A stretch of 64,000 bases of DNA from Nocardia jiangxiensis NBRC 101359. Lineage in GTDB: Bacteria > Actinomycetota > Actinomycetes > Mycobacteriales > Mycobacteriaceae. A program made the translations under genes and the position numbers. Position 1 is the stretch's first letter, and the number at the start of each line of letters is the position of its first letter. A model generated the notes under the pieces. It was not told the origin of the DNA, searched no databases, and was given only the letters and a program-made list of their open reading frames with translations. Positions 16,994 through 26,190 of this stretch are shown one piece after another. The stretch spans positions 248,001 to 312,000 of the forward strand of contig NZ_BAGB01000013.1 in the NCBI RefSeq assembly GCF_000308615.1, read 5' to 3'.

Positions 16994-18496
16994 ATGCCGA
17001 CACGGTGGTTTCGCTGGCTCGTTTCGATGATGGGGATTGTTCTCGTGGCCGGGTTCGCCGCGGGGCCTGCGCACGCACGGGACCCGCTGGACCGGTTCTA
17101 CCAGCAGCGACCGGACTGGCAGCCCTGTCACGACGGCACGCTCGACGCCGCCGGTGCGTCGTGTGCGGGAGTGCTCGTCCCGTTGAACTACAGCCATCCC
17201 GACGGGCGGACGCTCACCATCGCGATCTCGCGGATCGCGGCGACCGATCCGGCGCGGCGGCGCGGGGTGCTGCTGTCCAATCCGGGCGGGCCCGGCGGCG
17301 CGGGACTGCAGACGATGGTAACCGTGCAGAAGGGGATGACCCCGGATGTGCGGGCGCAATACGACCTGATCGGCATGGACCCGCGCGGTATCGGCCGCTC
17401 GGATGCGGTGCACTGCGCGATTCCACTGCCGACGATGCTGTTCTCGTCCGGATTCGACGTGTTCGGCTATGCCCGCGACACCGGACTGGCCGCCGTGCTG
17501 GCCGCGTCCTGCCTGGCCGGGGACATCGACAAGCTCCGCAACATCACCACGCGGAACACCGCTCGCGATATGGACGTCATCCGGGCGGCGCTGGGCGTCG
17601 AGCAGATCAGCTATTACGGCGCTTCGTACGGCACCTACCTCGGCGCGGTGTACACGCAGATGTTCCCGTCGCGCACCGATCGGATGGTGCTGGACAGTGC
17701 GGTGGATCCCGATCGCTACTGGGTCGGGATGTACCAGGACATGGGCCCGATCAACGAGTACGCCCTGGACGACTGGGCGGCGTGGGCCGCCCGGCACGAC
17801 GACCAGTACCACTTCGGCGCGACCCCGCAGCAGGTGCGCGCATTCGTGGAGGACATGATCCGTCGTGCGGCGGCGCATCCGGTGATCAGCCTCGGCTCCG
17901 GATATCTGGTCGACGAGCACACCGTGCCGATCATGCTGCTCGCACTGCTGTCGAACCCCAAGATGAACGCCGGCCTGGCCGATGTCGTGCGGCTGCTGTC
18001 CGACGGCGTCGACGGTAAACCGCTGGACGTGTCGAAACTCAAATCCAAGATCAGCGGAGCTGCGCCGGAGGCGGCCGGGATGGCGGCGGTGACGTGCGGT
18101 GATCGGGCCGCGCCCCGCAATCCGGCCTGGTACTACCGCAATATCGAGGCCGCTCGGCCGACCCAGCCGGTATTCGGCGCGTTCGCCAACAACATCACCG
18201 TCTGCGCCTACTGGCCCGATCCGCTGGAACCCGCGACCCAGGTGCACAATGCGACGCCGGCGCTGATCCTGGCCGTTGTCCACGACACCCGCACCGCCTA
18301 TCCGGAAGGTGTTGCGCTGCACCGTGATCTGTCGGCCTCGCGCCTGGTGACCCTGGCCGACACCCGAATTCACGGTTCCTTCCGTCCCGGTCTGAGTCCG
18401 TGCGTGAACGATTCGGTCAACACCTACCTCGCCACCGGCGCTCTGCCCGCCACCGACGTCACCTGCGAACCCGACCCGGAGTTCTTCCCGAAATAG
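16994..18496 (+). CDS. Secreted alpha/beta hydrolase, TAP-like (tripeptidyl aminopeptidase family)
   Basis: 500 residues with a Sec signal peptide (hydrophobic segment after MPTRWFRW, cleavage after AHA). The alpha/beta hydrolase core has the oxyanion-hole segment SNPGGPGGAG, DPRGIGRSD, and the nucleophile elbow in YYGASYGTYLG. The C-terminal part, with paired cysteines, fits the TAP-like domain, as in Streptomyces tripeptidyl aminopeptidases and mycobacterial exported hydrolases such as the CaeA type. It probably hydrolyses peptide or ester bonds outside the membrane. It has its own promoter region. Confidence 0.9.
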   Translation: MPTRWFRWLVSMMGIVLVAGFAAGPAHARDPLDRFYQQRPDWQPCHDGTLDAAGASCAGVLVPLNYSHPDGRTLTIAISRIAATDPARRRGVLLSNPGGPGGAGLQTMVTVQKGMTPDVRAQYDLIGMDPRGIGRSDAVHCAIPLPTMLFSSGFDVFGYARDTGLAAVLAASCLAGDIDKLRNITTRNTARDMDVIRAALGVEQISYYGASYGTYLGAVYTQMFPSRTDRMVLDSAVDPDRYWVGMYQDMGPINEYALDDWAAWAARHDDQYHFGATPQQVRAFVEDMIRRAAAHPVISLGSGYLVDEHTVPIMLLALLSNPKMNAGLADVVRLLSDGVDGKPLDVSKLKSKISGAAPEAAGMAAVTCGDRAAPRNPAWYYRNIEAARPTQPVFGAFANNITVCAYWPDPLEPATQVHNATPALILAVVHDTRTAYPEGVALHRDLSASRLVTLADTRIHGSFRPGLSPCVNDSVNTYLATGALPATDVTCEPDPEFFPK

Positions 18497-18595
18497 CCGT
18501 CGCGGGCGTCGGACCGTACGATGTGTCGCCGGGGACGGGTTGTGCGGGCATCATGGGTGCCAGGCAGCAGCCGCGCGGATCAGGAACGAATTGGC

Positions 18596-19615
18596 GTGAG
18601 AGACGAGAGCTGGGGGGAAGGTTCGGGGGCGCCGGGCGAGGAGAGTCCGGATCCTGCTGTGCAGCAAGTAGTTTCGGACTTGCAGCCTGGCGATGACTCC
18701 TCGGGGGGTGATGAGCAGCAGGTGGCTGTTCCGGGGCGAGTGGCATCCGAGTCGGGTGCGGAGGCGTCACCCGGGGCGAATGGGCAGTACGGGGCCGCCG
18801 GGTGGCAGGTCAGTTATGCGCTGGCGGGTGTGCGGCAGTCGGGGGAGCACGTGGATGCCGACCGAGCTTCGGAGTCCGAGAAGGTTGCGCCGCAGTCCGA
18901 TTCGAGGATGCGGTGGTTGCGCGGGAAACGTGTCGGCGTCCTCGTCGTGGCCGGGGTGGCGTTGCTTGTGGCGGTCGCCGCGGGTGTGACGGTGCTGAAC
19001 AGGTTGCCGCATCAGGCAACGGCCGCGCAGCGGAGCGTGCCGCCCTCGCGGACCGGGGCGACGCTCGGCCCGGACGCCACGACCACCGATGCGATGGTCC
19101 AGGGATATCAGGGGGTTGCGGTGCCGGCCTTCGGGATCGGTTACGACGTGCCCACCGGGTGGATCATCGAACCGGCGAGCACCACATGGACGATCGGCGG
19201 ATTCACCGGGCACGGCCAGGCCGATGAGGGTGCGCACTACTGCCCGGGATCCGGATTCCGGGCGGTCGCCACCCTCACCGATTCGGGGCAGGGAGATCCG
19301 GCCCAGGCGGCGACGGCGGTCGGCACCACCGCGGCACAGACCAGTTACGGCGGTTCGGGCGGCGGTGCCGCAGCGCCGGCCGTCGAGCTGACCACCCGCA
19401 GCGGGATCACCGGACAGTACGTGGAGACCTCCGGTGCCTGGACGCCCAGCCGATCGGGTTGCAGCACAACGACATTCTCGGTGTACACCTTCGCCTTCCG
19501 CGCCCCGTCGGGTTCGGTGCTGGTCTTGGCCGTCCTCGCGGACCGTGGCACGGCGGGAGAGCTGACGCCCGCCCAGGCGCGCGAAATCCTCACCAGCGTG
19601 CGCGAACTGCGCTGA
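18596..19615 (+). CDS. Single-pass membrane protein with extracellular domain, function unknown
   Basis: 339 residues from GTG 18596, chosen for AGGAACGA upstream; an ATG at 18521 would add 25 residues. The first about 100 residues are acidic and disordered, a membrane helix follows (VGVLVVAGVALLVAVAAGV, about residues 118-138), and then an extracellular domain of about 180 residues with W-containing strands and three cysteines. The N-in, C-out topology with a disordered cytoplasmic head is common among nocardial envelope proteins. I do not recognise the extracellular domain. It is convergent with the Ag85-like gene, 6 bp apart. Confidence 0.75.
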   Translation: MRDESWGEGSGAPGEESPDPAVQQVVSDLQPGDDSSGGDEQQVAVPGRVASESGAEASPGANGQYGAAGWQVSYALAGVRQSGEHVDADRASESEKVAPQSDSRMRWLRGKRVGVLVVAGVALLVAVAAGVTVLNRLPHQATAAQRSVPPSRTGATLGPDATTTDAMVQGYQGVAVPAFGIGYDVPTGWIIEPASTTWTIGGFTGHGQADEGAHYCPGSGFRAVATLTDSGQGDPAQAATAVGTTAAQTSYGGSGGGAAAPAVELTTRSGITGQYVETSGAWTPSRSGCSTTTFSVYTFAFRAPSGSVLVLAVLADRGTAGELTPAQAREILTSVRELR

Positions 19616-19621
19616 TCGGGA

Positions 19622-20680
19622 TTACAGACCCAGCCCGCGGGCCAGGACGGGCCAGGACTGCTTCAACGCGTCCTGCCAGTAGCCCCAGGAATGCGTGCCG
19701 GTGGCGGTGTAGTCGACCGTGACCGGGATGCCGAGCTGGTTCAGGCGATTCTGCAGGTTGTGCGTGCAGGCATTGGTGCCCGCCTCGAGCAGGCCGCCCA
19801 CCAGCAGCTGATTCGCCAGCGATACCGGACCCGGATGCAACAGGAACGGGCTGTTCGGGGTGTCGTACGGGCCCGGGATACCGCTGCCCGAGGACAGGAA
19901 CAGGTTGATCCCGCGCAATCGGTCGGCATGGACGAACGGATCGTTCACCGCCCACAGCGGACTAGAATCCGCACCCCACATATTGGTGGGATTGCCGTCG
20001 CCCCACACCGATATCGCCGTCTTCACCACTTCCCGTCCCAGCGGGTCACTGGTCTGCGCACACCCGCTGTAGGAGGCGACGCTGCGGTACAGACCGGGTT
20101 GGGCGATGGCCAGGGCCAGCACCGAGGTGCCCGCCATGGACAGACCCGCGATCGCGTGGACGCCGTCGGTGCCCAGGGACGCATCGATCAGCGGTGGCAG
20201 CTCCCGGGTGAAGAAGGTCTTCCATTTGTTGCGGCCCAGTACCGGATCGTCCTTCAGCCAATCCGTGTAATAACTCCACGCGCCGCCGATCGGCTCGATG
20301 ATGTTGGCGTTCTTGTCGGCGAGATAGGGCAGCGCGTCGGTATTGCGCTGCCAGGTCGCCGCATCCTCGCCGCCGCCCGCGCCGTTGAGCAGATACAGCA
20401 CGGGCCGGGGGAGCGAGGTGTCGCGTGGGCGCTGCACCTCGACGGTGATGTCCTGATTCATCGCGGCCGAATGCACGCGCAGGGTCAGGTGGCGAGCGTC
20501 GCGGAGGTAGTACGCGCTGATCTTCGACCCGTCGGCCGTGGTGGGGGAGGCCAGCAGATGTTTGGAAGCGATGATCGGATCGGCGGAACCGACTCCCGCA
20601 CCCGTGGTGACCGACAGTGCGGTCAGGGCAACGGTGGCAGCGGCCGCCGCGGCGGTACGGATCCTCGATCGGCGACGCAA
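19622..20680 (-). CDS. Secreted esterase of the antigen 85/mycolyltransferase-like family
   Basis: 352 residues from a TTG at 20680 that directly precedes a typical Sec signal peptide (Arg-rich start, poly-Ala core, cleavage near GSADP). The alpha/beta hydrolase domain has the nucleophile in GLSMAGTS and the late His in GTHSWGYW. In Mycobacteriales such secreted esterases include trehalose mycolyltransferases that build the mycomembrane, so mycolyl transfer is a reasonable expectation but is not proven by sequence. The open frame extends 61 codons upstream without a good start, crossing the esx terminator. Confidence 0.85.
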   Translation of the reverse strand: MRRRSRIRTAAAAAATVALTALSVTTGAGVGSADPIIASKHLLASPTTADGSKISAYYLRDARHLTLRVHSAAMNQDITVEVQRPRDTSLPRPVLYLLNGAGGGEDAATWQRNTDALPYLADKNANIIEPIGGAWSYYTDWLKDDPVLGRNKWKTFFTRELPPLIDASLGTDGVHAIAGLSMAGTSVLALAIAQPGLYRSVASYSGCAQTSDPLGREVVKTAISVWGDGNPTNMWGADSSPLWAVNDPFVHADRLRGINLFLSSGSGIPGPYDTPNSPFLLHPGPVSLANQLLVGGLLEAGTNACTHNLQNRLNQLGIPVTVDYTATGTHSWGYWQDALKQSWPVLARGLGL

Positions 20681-20742
20681 TGTGAAACCCCTGGGTGCTC
20701 TGCGTGATTCGGGTGGCACCGTAGAAGATAGCGCGAAAACGA

Positions 20743-20773
20743 CTGAGCCCCGGCGAAAGTCGCCGGGGCTCAG
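20743..20773 (-). terminator. Rho-independent-type terminator of the esx pair
   Basis: On the minus strand, CTGAGCCCCGGCGA pairs with CGCCGGGGCTCAG across a short loop, followed by TCGTTTTCG. It lies 17 bp after the stop of the WXG100 gene and upstream of the esterase start. Confidence 0.75.
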
Positions 20774-20789
20774 TTGCGTTGAACTCGGA

Positions 20790-21092
20790 TCAGAACAGAC
20801 CCGCGAGCGAGGAGTCGCGAGACTGCAGGTCGGAGTTACCGGTGTGCACGAGCTGAGCCGCACCCTGCAGGGTGGTGTTCAGCTGCATGATGTTCTGGTT
20901 CCACTGGGACTGCAGCTGCGAGAACGCATCGTTCGCATCACCCTGCCAGTGGTTGGTGACGAAGTCGGTGACCTGCTTGTGGAAATCTTCCAGGTCGGAC
21001 ATCAGGTTGCGGGCGCGGCTGATGAACGCGTCGGCACCTGCGGCGACATCGCCGAAGTTGGCGGAAATTCGCGAGGGATCGTTGGCGGCCAT
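20790..21092 (-). CDS. WXG100 family T7SS substrate (EsxA-like)
   Basis: A 100-residue helical hairpin protein with the W-x-G turn as WQG at about residue 49. Length, lack of signal peptide and helix-turn-helix layout match EsxA/EsxB-type proteins exported as heterodimers by ESX systems. It lacks a C-terminal YxxxD/E signal, while its operon partner has one, which is the expected division of labour. It is the second gene of a two-gene operon ending in a clear terminator. No secretion core genes are nearby. Confidence 0.9.
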   Translation of the reverse strand: MAANDPSRISANFGDVAAGADAFISRARNLMSDLEDFHKQVTDFVTNHWQGDANDAFSQLQSQWNQNIMQLNTTLQGAAQLVHTGNSDLQSRDSSLAGLF

Positions 21093-21150
21093 GAAATGCT
21101 CCTTTGAACGTGGGGATCTTCGAAGCCCGAACGTGAGTGACCGGGCAGGA

Positions 21151-21474
21151 TCAGATGGCGGGCAGATCCAGGCTGGAGTTCTGCTTGGAGATCTGCTGCT
21201 GGAAGTCCTCGTCCTGCTTGGAGTAGTTGTCCGCGGCCTTCATCAGGCTGTCGACCGTGGTGGACAGCTTGTTGTTCATCGCCTGCGCCTGCTCGTAGTA
21301 GCGCTCCATGAACTGATCGAAGGCGGAACGAGCCTGACCGCTCCAGCTGGCGGTGGTCTGTTCCTGATCCGCCTTGGTGGACTGGATGTGGGTGATCAGC
21401 TTCTGATGCTGGTCCTCCATGTTCTTGGAGAACGTGTTCATCTGATCGACATTGGCTTCGAGCTTGCCAGCCAC
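21151..21474 (-). CDS. WXG100 family T7SS substrate with YxxxD/E signal (EsxB-like)
   Basis: 107 residues from GTG 21474 (GAGGAGC upstream). The turn is WSG at about residue 45, and YSKQD near residue 89 fits the general T7SS secretion signal YxxxD/E, recognised by the EccC ATPase. It should form a four-helix-bundle heterodimer with the downstream WXG100 protein. The promoter side holds a GGACGT-5 nt-ACGTCC palindrome and a duplicated 38-bp element further upstream. Confidence 0.9.
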   Translation of the reverse strand: MAGKLEANVDQMNTFSKNMEDQHQKLITHIQSTKADQEQTTASWSGQARSAFDQFMERYYEQAQAMNNKLSTTVDSLMKAADNYSKQDEDFQQQISKQNSSLDLPAI

Positions 21475-21537
21475 AGTGTGCTCCTCTCGGGTCAACGATC
21501 GGCGACAGGTCGTCTGCCGTGATCGGTATATCTGGTT

Positions 21538-21554
21538 GGACGTGTACGACGTCC
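21538..21554 (-). promoter_or_regulatory. Palindrome GGACGT-N5-ACGTCC in the esx promoter region
   Basis: A perfect 6-bp-arm dyad 64 bp upstream of the esxB-like start and adjacent to a putative -10, where a repressor or activator would bind. The regulator is unknown. Confidence 0.35.
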
Positions 21555-21749
21555 GTTCGGTTCCATCTACTTTCTGCCCAAGCCTCGATGAAGTGCACCC
21601 CCCAGGGCGATGAAGCCGACCTGGTGTGCTCACGTCGCGCCGTGGATATCATCCCGCCCGTGCTGTCGGAGCAACCGGCTCTGGTACCAGGGGCAGTCGA
21701 GACCGCCGCGGCCTCGAATCCGGACCCTCCTTCCCCTCAACCTCCCTCG

Positions 21750-21788
21750 ATGGAGTCCGGCCGGTACGACCGGAAGTGCGAATCCCGC
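21750..21788. repeat. Imperfect direct repeat, copy 1
   Basis: Begins ATGGAGTCCGGCCGG and continues for about 39 bp; the second copy is at 21863-21900, 113 bp away, with about 33 matching positions. The element has an internal dyad (TCCGG ... CCGGA). Confidence 0.55.
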
Positions 21789-21862
21789 CGCATCGGAGGG
21801 ACTCTAACGCTTGCAGTCGTTCGGACGCGGCATGTGCTGATTCGTTTCCCGGCTCGTCCGTA

Positions 21863-21900
21863 ATGGAGTCCGGCCGGAACGGCCGAAAGTACGGCTCCGC
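21863..21900. repeat. Imperfect direct repeat, copy 2
   Basis: Matches copy 1 at 21750, beginning with the same 15 bases and then differing at scattered positions; its core CGGCCG-GAA-CGGCCG can fold into a hairpin. Confidence 0.55.
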
Positions 21901-22163
21901 GCGAAGGAATCGGCCGCTCGATACACCCCTGCGGCGCGCATCGCGCGTTGTGACAGCGTATGTTCTCCTTCCCCCGAGGTGCCGCTGTACCCACGTGATG
22001 GGCGTGACTGCCGCTTTACCCTACCAATCGCGCGGCGCGGGAGCCACAGGAGTTTGTCCGCTCGCACCCGATCGCCGTTCGTGGGACGGCCGACGGTGAC
22101 GTCGTAGGGTAGCGTTCGGCACGTCGTCACGGGAGAGTTGGTCGGGTAACTGAAGTGTCCACG

Positions 22164-23237
22164 ATGCGTTTTCACGTCGTCAATCTGCCGCATACACAGA
22201 CCACTCGGTCGTATTCGCCCTGTGCCTACACCCAGAAGGTGCGCCGATTCTGCGACATGATGTCCGCACTCGGGCACGAGGTGTTCCTGTACGCCTCGCA
22301 GGAGAACGAGGCGGCCTGCACCGAACTGATCACCATCGTGACCAAGGACGAGCAGCGAGAATGGTTCGGCAACAACGATTTCTTCGAAGGCCCGATCAAC
22401 ATCACGTGGGGTAAGAACGACAAACACTGGGTCATCACCAATGGCAGGGCCGTCGCGGAGATCGCCCAGCGGGCCGAGCCCCGGGACTTTCTGTGCATCA
22501 TCGGCGGCACCTGTCAGGAGGCGATCGGCGCCGCGCTGCCGGAGATGATGACGGTGGAATTCGGCATCGGTTACAGCGGTGTGTTCGCGAAATACCGTGT
22601 GTTCGAAAGTTATGCGTGGATGCACGCGGTGCACGGCGCGCATACGACGCTGCCCGGAATCATGAGCGATCGCGGGCGATTCTTCGATCAGGTGATCCCC
22701 AATTACTTCGACGTGCCGGACTTTCCGTTCTCCGCGGAGAAGGACGACTACTACCTGTTCATCGGGCGGCTGATCGAGGCCAAGGGGTATCAGATCGCCG
22801 TGGACACCTGCCGCACCCTCGAGCGCAGGCTCGTGATCGCCGGCGCCGGAACGCCGCCGGAGTTCGGCGAGTACGTCGGCGTCGTGGACCCCGCGCGGCG
22901 CGGTGAGCTGATGAGCCGCGCCCGAGCGGTTTTCGTGCCCTCGCTGTATCTGGAGCCGTTCGGCGGAGTGCACGTGGAGGCGATGCTGTGCGGAACTCCG
23001 GTCATCACCACCGACTGGGGAGCGTTCAGCGAGACCGTGCAACAGGGCGTCACCGGATTCCGGTGCCGTTCGCTACGCCAGTTCTGCGACGCCGCGGACG
23101 CGGTCGACGAACTGGACTATCAGGCGATCCGTGATTACGCCGTCGGCCGATTCTCCACCGATGTGGTCGCGGCGCAGTACGAGGACTACTTCCGTCGCCT
23201 GGAAACCCTGTGGGACAAGGGTTTCTACACGTTGTGA
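22164..23237 (+). CDS. Glycosyltransferase family 4-like protein
   Basis: 357 residues from ATG 22164, preceded by GAAG at 8 nt; a GTG at 22155 is an alternative. It is a GT-B enzyme with N-terminal MRFHVVNLPHTQTTRSYSPC, a donor-domain start at DYYLFIGRLIEAKGYQIAV, and the E-x7-E motif in EPFGGVHVEAMLCGTPV. The opening motif resembles transferases in surface-polysaccharide and sugar-modification loci. Donor and acceptor are unknown. It is monocistronic and convergent with the Ser/Thr kinase gene. Confidence 0.88.
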   Translation: MRFHVVNLPHTQTTRSYSPCAYTQKVRRFCDMMSALGHEVFLYASQENEAACTELITIVTKDEQREWFGNNDFFEGPINITWGKNDKHWVITNGRAVAEIAQRAEPRDFLCIIGGTCQEAIGAALPEMMTVEFGIGYSGVFAKYRVFESYAWMHAVHGAHTTLPGIMSDRGRFFDQVIPNYFDVPDFPFSAEKDDYYLFIGRLIEAKGYQIAVDTCRTLERRLVIAGAGTPPEFGEYVGVVDPARRGELMSRARAVFVPSLYLEPFGGVHVEAMLCGTPVITTDWGAFSETVQQGVTGFRCRSLRQFCDAADAVDELDYQAIRDYAVGRFSTDVVAAQYEDYFRRLETLWDKGFYTL

Positions 23238-23256
23238 TCGCCGGCGCCGGATCGGC

Positions 23257-24846
23257 TCACTGAATGTGGTTGTGTAACACCGGAACCAGCTTGTTCAGCT
23301 CGGTATTCTCCGAATCGGCTGCCCAGTTCCGCATGGCCGAGACCGCGGTCGGATCGTCCAGCGGAATCACGGTCGCCTTCGATGTGCTGATCTCGTACGG
23401 CAGGCCCAGCAGACCTCCGCCTCCGGCGGCCTTGTCGCTGCGTACGGCGATGACGTAGCTGCCGTCGGCGGCATTGAGACTGTCGTAGTCGCTCATCGGT
23501 TTCGGGGAGGTGTCGTTGCCCTTCTTGGCGTAGGCGAGGTTGTAGACGAAGCCGAGCCCCTGCAGGAATTCGCTCTGCGGGGTGCCGCCCAGATAGATCG
23601 CGACCTTGTTGTCGTCGGTGACGTCCACCATGGTGATGGTCTTCCCGGCGAAGGCCGGATTCTGCTGTTTGGCCTGCGCCACCGATGCCGGTGCGGCCGC
23701 GGCGGTGGTCGTCGTGGTGGGGGTGGCCGGTTGGCCGCCCCGGGTCGCCCAGATCCCGATCCCCGCGGCGACGGCCACCACGACCACGCCGACCACCGCC
23801 GGGATCAGCCACCGGCGACGACCGGGCGGCTTGGCCAGCAGCACGGACAGATCCGGTTCGCCCGGACCGGAATTCGCCATCCGCGGACCGGTATTGCCCT
23901 GCGCGGTATAGGAACCCGAGATATTCGTGCGCGGGTCGGTGGACTGACCGGGCACCTGGATCGGATAGGTCGGCGAGGTGGAGGTGCGCACCGGGTTGTA
24001 TCCGGGCACCAGGGCGCTGGTGGCCGCCTCGGTGAACTCCCGGCAGGTGTTGAACCGCTCGGCCGGATTCTTCGCCAGCACCCGGGCGAAAACCTGATCG
24101 ACGGCCTCGGGAAGTCCGGCGTTCAGCGCGGTCGCCCGTGGCGGCGGCTCGTACAGATGGCCCATCATGACCATCGCCGGTTGCATTGCCGGATAAGGGT
24201 TCTGGCCGGTCAGCAACTTGTAGAAGGCGCAGCCGAGGCTGTAGATGTCGGCGCGGTGGTCCACCGGATTGCCCTGCAGCTGCTCCGGCGGGGCGTAGGC
24301 GATGGTGGCCACGAAACTGCCGGTCTGGGTCAGCTCACCCGGATCCTCGGTGGATTTGGCGACACCGAAATCGGTGAGCAGCACCCGTTCCTCGTCGTCG
24401 CCGTCACTGGCGGAGAGCAGGAAATTGGCCGGTTTGACGTCGCGATGCAGCAGCCCGCGGCGGTGTGCGTAGTCCAGACCGCGGCCGACCTCGGCGACGA
24501 TGCGCAACGCCCGCAGCGGCGTCATGGCGTGTCGGTCGCGGGACAGTTCGGCCGAGGCGTCGGTGCCCTGGACGTACTGCATCGCGATCCAGAGCTGCCC
24601 GTCCTCCTCGCCGCGGTTGTACACCGAGACGATATTCGGATGATCCAGTCCCGCAGCCAGATTGGCCTCACGCTCGAATCGTCCGCGGAATTCGGCATTG
24701 GCCGACAGTTCGGTGCCGAGCACCTTGATCGCGTCCATTCGCGGCAGGCTCGGATGTCTGCCCAGATATACCGTGCCCATACCGCCCGCACCGAGCACTC
24801 GCTCGATCCGATACCCACCGACGATGGTGCCGGGACTCATCGCCAT
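23257..24846 (-). CDS. Transmembrane serine/threonine protein kinase (Pkn family)
   Basis: 529 residues. The Hanks-type kinase domain (about 12-270) has the Gly loop LGAGGMGTVYLG, the ATP-anchoring Lys in DAIKVLG, catalytic HRDVKPANFLL, DFGVAKS, and APPEQL in the activation segment. A Pro/Thr-rich juxtamembrane linker leads to one membrane helix at about 340-362, then an extracellular domain of about 165 residues with no PASTA repeats that I can see. Such kinases sense envelope signals and phosphorylate FHA-binding Thr sites. Two FHA proteins, one fused to an ABC exporter as with PknF/Rv1747, lie within 10 kb and are plausible partners. Confidence 0.95.
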   Translation of the reverse strand: MAMSPGTIVGGYRIERVLGAGGMGTVYLGRHPSLPRMDAIKVLGTELSANAEFRGRFEREANLAAGLDHPNIVSVYNRGEEDGQLWIAMQYVQGTDASAELSRDRHAMTPLRALRIVAEVGRGLDYAHRRGLLHRDVKPANFLLSASDGDDEERVLLTDFGVAKSTEDPGELTQTGSFVATIAYAPPEQLQGNPVDHRADIYSLGCAFYKLLTGQNPYPAMQPAMVMMGHLYEPPPRATALNAGLPEAVDQVFARVLAKNPAERFNTCREFTEAATSALVPGYNPVRTSTSPTYPIQVPGQSTDPRTNISGSYTAQGNTGPRMANSGPGEPDLSVLLAKPPGRRRWLIPAVVGVVVVAVAAGIGIWATRGGQPATPTTTTTAAAAPASVAQAKQQNPAFAGKTITMVDVTDDNKVAIYLGGTPQSEFLQGLGFVYNLAYAKKGNDTSPKPMSDYDSLNAADGSYVIAVRSDKAAGGGGLLGLPYEISTSKATVIPLDDPTAVSAMRNWAADSENTELNKLVPVLHNHIQ

Positions 24847-24945
24847 CTGTCACAAACTCCTGGTCGAAAAGTGGTTGGGAGGGTGCTCGCGTCGGTCGGC
24901 TGGTGCTCTGGCGGAGCATACCGGCCCCGCCCGAACACGGTCGAG

Positions 24946-26190
24946 CTACGGCTCCCATTGGCTGTTGGCCAGCAGCGCGTATTGCGCGGCGGCACGCTGA
25001 TGCGCATCGATCAGCTGATCGGATTCGACGTAGCCGACGTAATTGCGGTACGCGACCAGGCAGGTGAAACGTTTTCGGTCGGAGAAGATATCGGTCTCCG
25101 TATCGTTCTGCACACAGGCCGAATCGGAGATCTTCGGCACCGCGGCGGCATCCGATTGATGTGGTTGCGGGGTGAGTTTGTCGTGTACGGCCTTGTCCGC
25201 CGACGCGTCGTCCTCGGTCCGGACCACCAGTGCGGCATCGGTTCTGGCGAATTTGACCGCGTTCATCGCGGTGAAGGTCTTCTTCGCCTGCGCCCGATAA
25301 CGCATGTAATGCATGATGCCGCGCGGGCCGAAGGCAGCGTTCTCGTCGCCGAATCCGATGGTGGTGAAATTATCCGGATTCAGCGTGCGGCTGATCATGT
25401 ACTCCGGATCCCAATCCAATCGCACGGTGTCCTCGTCCGAGATCGGTTGCAGCTTGTCCAGGACCGGGAATTCCGTGTCGTAGGTCTTCTGCACGAGGGT
25501 GGTGAGATTCTGCTGGTCGGCCGTGGGCGCGAAGGCCGCCACCGCCGCAACGTAGGAGCCGTGCGCGAGAAACGACCGGATGACGGCGCTGCCCGGCCGC
25601 CAATTCGCGTGCGCGTCCGGATATTTGCCGATCGGAAGTGGTTGATTCTCGGTGATGCCGATATCCGTGTCGGAGAAGTCCGTGGCCGCGCGCTGCGCGG
25701 TGGCGGCATCGGGGAACTGCATCACCATCAGATCGATGGTGGTGGCGTTCTTCGCCGACTGGGACGGCCAGTCGCCGGAATTCAGGAAGCTGTCGGTATC
25801 CGATCCCACGGATTCGAAGCCGAAATACATGTTGTCGCGCTTGGCGACCGCGGTCATGGCCGCGTCGTTGCCGAGCGAATCGGCGACGACCCCGCTGGTG
25901 AAGGACGCGGAGGTCAGGCCCCTGGTCAGATGGGGGTCGATATCGTAGGCGTCGACCACGTACTCGCCCAGTCGCAGGCCGCCGACCTGCAGTCCGTGCA
26001 GCAGGCCCGGCGGATGGTCCAGGTGGATGTCGGTCGGATCGACCGGGTAGGGGCCGATATCCAGTGTGCGGACGTCGATTTCGGCCGGTCGCGCGGTTCC
26101 GCGGTCCGTACCGCAGGAACTCAGTGCGGCGACGGCCGCGATGCTGCCGAGGACGGCGAGGCATTTGCGGGTGCGGGACGTGGCGCTCAT
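24946..26190 (-). CDS. Tandem lipoprotein paralogue 3 (DUF7373-like)
   Basis: A 414-residue lipoprotein with a short signal peptide and lipobox ALSSC. It shares with its two upstream neighbours the opening pattern IDVRTLDIGPYPVD, the middle motif GKYPDAHANWRPG, and the ending AAAQYALLANS. The ATG overlaps the upstream stop (ATGA). It would be anchored on the outer face of the cell membrane. Domain assignment to the nocardial DUF7373 lipoprotein family is from memory of that family's layout; no function is known. Confidence 0.8.
   Translation of the reverse strand: MSATSRTRKCLAVLGSIAAVAALSSCGTDRGTARPAEIDVRTLDIGPYPVDPTDIHLDHPPGLLHGLQVGGLRLGEYVVDAYDIDPHLTRGLTSASFTSGVVADSLGNDAAMTAVAKRDNMYFGFESVGSDTDSFLNSGDWPSQSAKNATTIDLMVMQFPDAATAQRAATDFSDTDIGITENQPLPIGKYPDAHANWRPGSAVIRSFLAHGSYVAAVAAFAPTADQQNLTTLVQKTYDTEFPVLDKLQPISDEDTVRLDWDPEYMISRTLNPDNFTTIGFGDENAAFGPRGIMHYMRYRAQAKKTFTAMNAVKFARTDAALVVRTEDDASADKAVHDKLTPQPHQSDAAAVPKISDSACVQNDTETDIFSDRKRFTCLVAYRNYVGYVESDQLIDAHQRAAAQYALLANSQWEP

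Larger units (their letters stand above)
21475..22163. promoter_or_regulatory. Long divergent intergenic region between esx pair and glycosyltransferase
   Basis: About 690 bp without a convincing gene. It contains the palindrome at 21538-21554, a TATACC hexamer (21527-21532 as read on the minus strand) that may be the esx -10, and the duplicated element at 21750 and 21863. It is unusually long for this genome and could hide a small RNA or a second regulatory region. Confidence 0.4.
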
